NCBI GenBank assembly: GCA_024638345.1
Contig: JAHEKL010000028.1
Location: 1-17,667, forward strand
From: Gammaproteobacteria bacterium
Lineage (GTDB): Bacteria > Gemmatimonadota > Gemmatimonadetes > Longimicrobiales > Gaopeijiaceae
Direction of reading: 5' to 3'
DNA: 17,667 nucleotides
Positions 15,945-17,667 of the stretch are shown here, in pieces. Under the pieces are notes generated by a model. The model saw only the letters and a program-made list of their open reading frames with translations. It did not search any database and was not told the origin of the DNA. Every line of letters starts with the position of its first letter. Positions within the stretch are counted from its first letter, which is position 1. Made by a program: the position numbers and the translations under genes.

Positions 15945-17667
15945 GTTTGACCCGTTTCCATGATCGCAGGGATGGCCTCTTGGTAGCGGCGGGCCATCTC
16001 CTCCGATCTGACTCGAATGAATCCGAGTGGCGATACGATTGAAAAAGTACCCGAACGGGCGCGGACGGTGCCCAGCACGGAGGTCGGCACGTCGTGGGCG
16101 TCTGCCACCTGGCGCACTCGACCGACGTCGTTCGGGGCGCAAGAGACCACGACTCGTCCCAGAGTCTCTCCGAAGAAGAGGGCGACTGGCGCGAGCGCCT
16201 CGTTGATCTCGACCTCGATCCCCAGGGGGCCTTCGCGACCGCCGAGCGCGGATTCGGCGAGAGCGCAGGCGAGACCGCCCTCGGCGCAGTCGTGTGCCGA
16301 CCGGATGACTCCTTCGGCTTGAAGGGATATCAGCCCTCTCTGCAACTGACGCTCGGCCTCGAGGTCGACCTTCGGAGGCTCCCCGGCGACCAGATTCTCA
16401 GTTCGGTAAAGGTACTCCGATCCCCCGATCTCCTCGCCGTTCCGGCCCATGAGAACGATGACATCACCCTCATCCCGAAAGTGATGGCCCAGCGCCTTGG
16501 AGACATCGTCCAGAATCCCGACCATTCCGATCACGGGTGTGGGATACACCGAACGACCGCCGGTCTCGTTGTAGAGCGAGACGTTTCCACCCGTCACCGG
16601 GGTCTCGAAGTAGGCACATGCCTCCGCCATTCCCAGGACGGCCTCACGAAGCTGGAAGTAGTTCGCAGGCTTCATCGGGCTACCGAAGTTCAGGTTGTTC
16701 GTGATCGCAGTCGGGACCGCTCCGACGCAGGCCACGTTCCTCGCGGCTTCCGCCACGGCCGCCTTCGCGCCTTCACGCGGACTCAGATAGCAGTATCGTC
16801 CGTTGCAGTCGGTCGTGGCCGCGACGCCACGCGAGCTGCCCCGAAGACGGATGACCCCTGCGTCCCCTCCCGGACGCACCACGGTGTTGGTCCGGACGGT
16901 GGTGTCGTACTGCTCGTAGATCCATGCCTTCGAGGCCACGTTCGGTGAACCGAGAAGATCCATGAACGCTTCGGAAAGATCACCCTCCTTGTCTAGAACA
17001 TGTGACAAATCATGTGATCTAAGCGCAATTACGACAGGATCTTCTACGCCTTCGCGCTCGTACGTCGGGCAACCCTCGGTAAGTGGAAGCGCTGGTATAT
17101 CCGCGACGACGAGGCCCTGCTCGAGGACCCGGAAGCGACCATCCTCCGTCACCCTACCGACGGAAGCCGCCCGGAGCTCCCACTTCTCCAGGATCTCGCT
17201 GACCTGGCTCTCGTGGCCACTCTTCGCCACCACGAGCATCCGTTCCTGTGATTCGGACAACAAGATCTCGTAGGGTGTCATGCCGGATTCGCGGACGGGA
17301 ACATCCGCGACGTCCAGCTCGATGCCGCTTCCTGCCCTTCCCGCCATCTCCGCGGCCGACGAAGTCAGCCCCGCGGCACCCATATCCTGAATGCCGACGA
17401 TGTGCCCGCTCCGGATCAGCTCGAGAGACGCCTCGAGGAGCAGCTTCTCGGTGAACGGGTCGCCGACCTGTACACGAGGACGGCTCGCATCGTCGTCGTC
17501 CTCCGAGAGCTCCTCCGACGCGAACGTGGCGCCGTGGATTCCGTCTCGTCCCGTACGCGCTCCCACCGCCATCAGCGTGTTGCCCACGCCCGAGGCCTCG
17601 CCCCGAATGATCTCGTCCGTCTTCATCACCCCGAGGCACATCGCGTTGACCAGCGGATTCCCTTCAT
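15941..17667 (-). CDS. purL: Phosphoribosylformylglycinamidine synthase PurL, 5' end outside the window
   Basis: 574 residues and the stop are visible; about the first quarter of a ~740-aa small-type PurL lies beyond the window. PurL, with PurS and the glutaminase PurQ, converts FGAR to FGAM using ATP and glutamine. The visible part starts EGNPLVNAMCLGVMKTDEI, then RDGIHGATFAS, VQVGDPFTEKLLLEA and IQDMGAAGLTSSAAEMA, completing the first half. It continues with KAWIYEQYDTTV, NLNFGSPMKPANYFQL and VTGGNVSLYNETGG. It ends with HDCAEGGLACALAES and the final ATP-grasp-like (AIRS/PurM-type) segment. The sequence reads through the window edge without a stop, so the internal Met at 17641 is not the true start. 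The linker near 16988-17035 is unusually AT-rich. It overlaps purF by 4 bp, indicating an operon; purS and purQ would be expected upstream, outside the window. Confidence 0.95.
   Translation of the reverse strand, partial: EGNPLVNAMCLGVMKTDEIIRGEASGVGNTLMAVGARTGRDGIHGATFASEELSEDDDDASRPRVQVGDPFTEKLLLEASLELIRSGHIVGIQDMGAAGLTSSAAEMAGRAGSGIELDVADVPVRESGMTPYEILLSESQERMLVVAKSGHESQVSEILEKWELRAASVGRVTEDGRFRVLEQGLVVADIPALPLTEGCPTYEREGVEDPVVIALRSHDLSHVLDKEGDLSEAFMDLLGSPNVASKAWIYEQYDTTVRTNTVVRPGGDAGVIRLRGSSRGVAATTDCNGRYCYLSPREGAKAAVAEAARNVACVGAVPTAITNNLNFGSPMKPANYFQLREAVLGMAEACAYFETPVTGGNVSLYNETGGRSVYPTPVIGMVGILDDVSKALGHHFRDEGDVIVLMGRNGEEIGGSEYLYRTENLVAGEPPKVDLEAERQLQRGLISLQAEGVIRSAHDCAEGGLACALAESALGGREGPLGIEVEINEALAPVALFFGETLGRVVVSCAPNDVGRVRQVADAHDVPTSVLGTVRARSGTFSIVSPLGFIRVRSEEMARRYQEAIPAIMETGQT
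16999..17017. repeat. Short tandem-like repeat inside an AT-rich patch of purL
   Basis: CATGTGA occurs at 16999-17005 and again at 17011-17017, a period of 12 bases or four codons. On the coding (minus) strand it encodes the near-repeat SHDL-SHVL. It sits within a 48-bp patch (16988-17035) with about 40% GC by hand count, far below its surroundings. Both the repeat and the patch fall in a weakly conserved linker of PurL. Confidence 0.45.

Noticed and set aside
15945..16142. Possible N-terminal extension of PurF
   Set aside because: It lies inside purL, and the GTG at 15944 already gives a normal propeptide before the catalytic Cys.
1..17667. CRISPR array, transposon, prophage or defence island
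   Set aside because: No regularly spaced repeats, transposase, integrase, phage structural gene or defence-type domain was found; nearly all sequence is ordinary housekeeping or envelope coding DNA.

Overview
The window is GC-rich throughout. Genes are tightly packed, start codons are often GTG or TTG, Shine-Dalgarno sequences are weak, and several genes overlap by four bases. It reads as a chromosomal housekeeping segment of a diderm bacterium. Two lipoproteins and an outer-membrane beta-barrel of the FadL/PorV-like type support an outer membrane. Together with the style of the secreted proteins, this suggests Gemmatimonadota or a nearby phylum. That assignment is inference from protein flavour, since no rRNA or marker search was possible.

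Layout, left to right: the 3' end of a D-2-hydroxyacid dehydrogenase (+) faces mazG (-) across a small hairpin. mazG diverges from alr, the alanine racemase (+), across 82 bp. After an 85-bp gap comes a dense plus-strand run: a secreted lipoprotein of unknown function, a beta-barrel protein (ATGA overlap), mtaB, miaB and a small LapA-like membrane protein (GTGA overlap with miaB). A hairpin follows this run. Then come comEC (DNA-uptake channel), a gap with a promoter-like sequence, fbp (class I fructose-1,6-bisphosphatase) and a 961-aa multidomain lipoprotein whose start overlaps the fbp stop. A convergent hairpin separates this block from a minus-strand purine operon, purL (5' end outside the window) followed by purF, again with a GTGA overlap.

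Functionally, the window covers nucleotide-pool sanitation (mazG), D-alanine supply for peptidoglycan (alr), methylthio modification of tRNA position 37 next to the anticodon (mtaB for t6A, miaB for i6A), envelope proteins, DNA uptake (comEC), gluconeogenesis (fbp) and de novo purine synthesis (purL, purF). The most notable anomaly is miaB: its reading frame breaks by one base near 7183, inside the radical-SAM domain, and the rest of a normal MiaB including the TRAM domain continues in the -1 frame. This is either a sequence error or a real lesion.

I saw no tRNA, rRNA, CRISPR array, insertion sequence, phage gene, defence system or obvious new multi-gene system. The least understood content is the lipoprotein/beta-barrel pair (2334-4846) and the large lipoprotein (11553-14438). 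No gene-free stretch exceeds about 170 bp.
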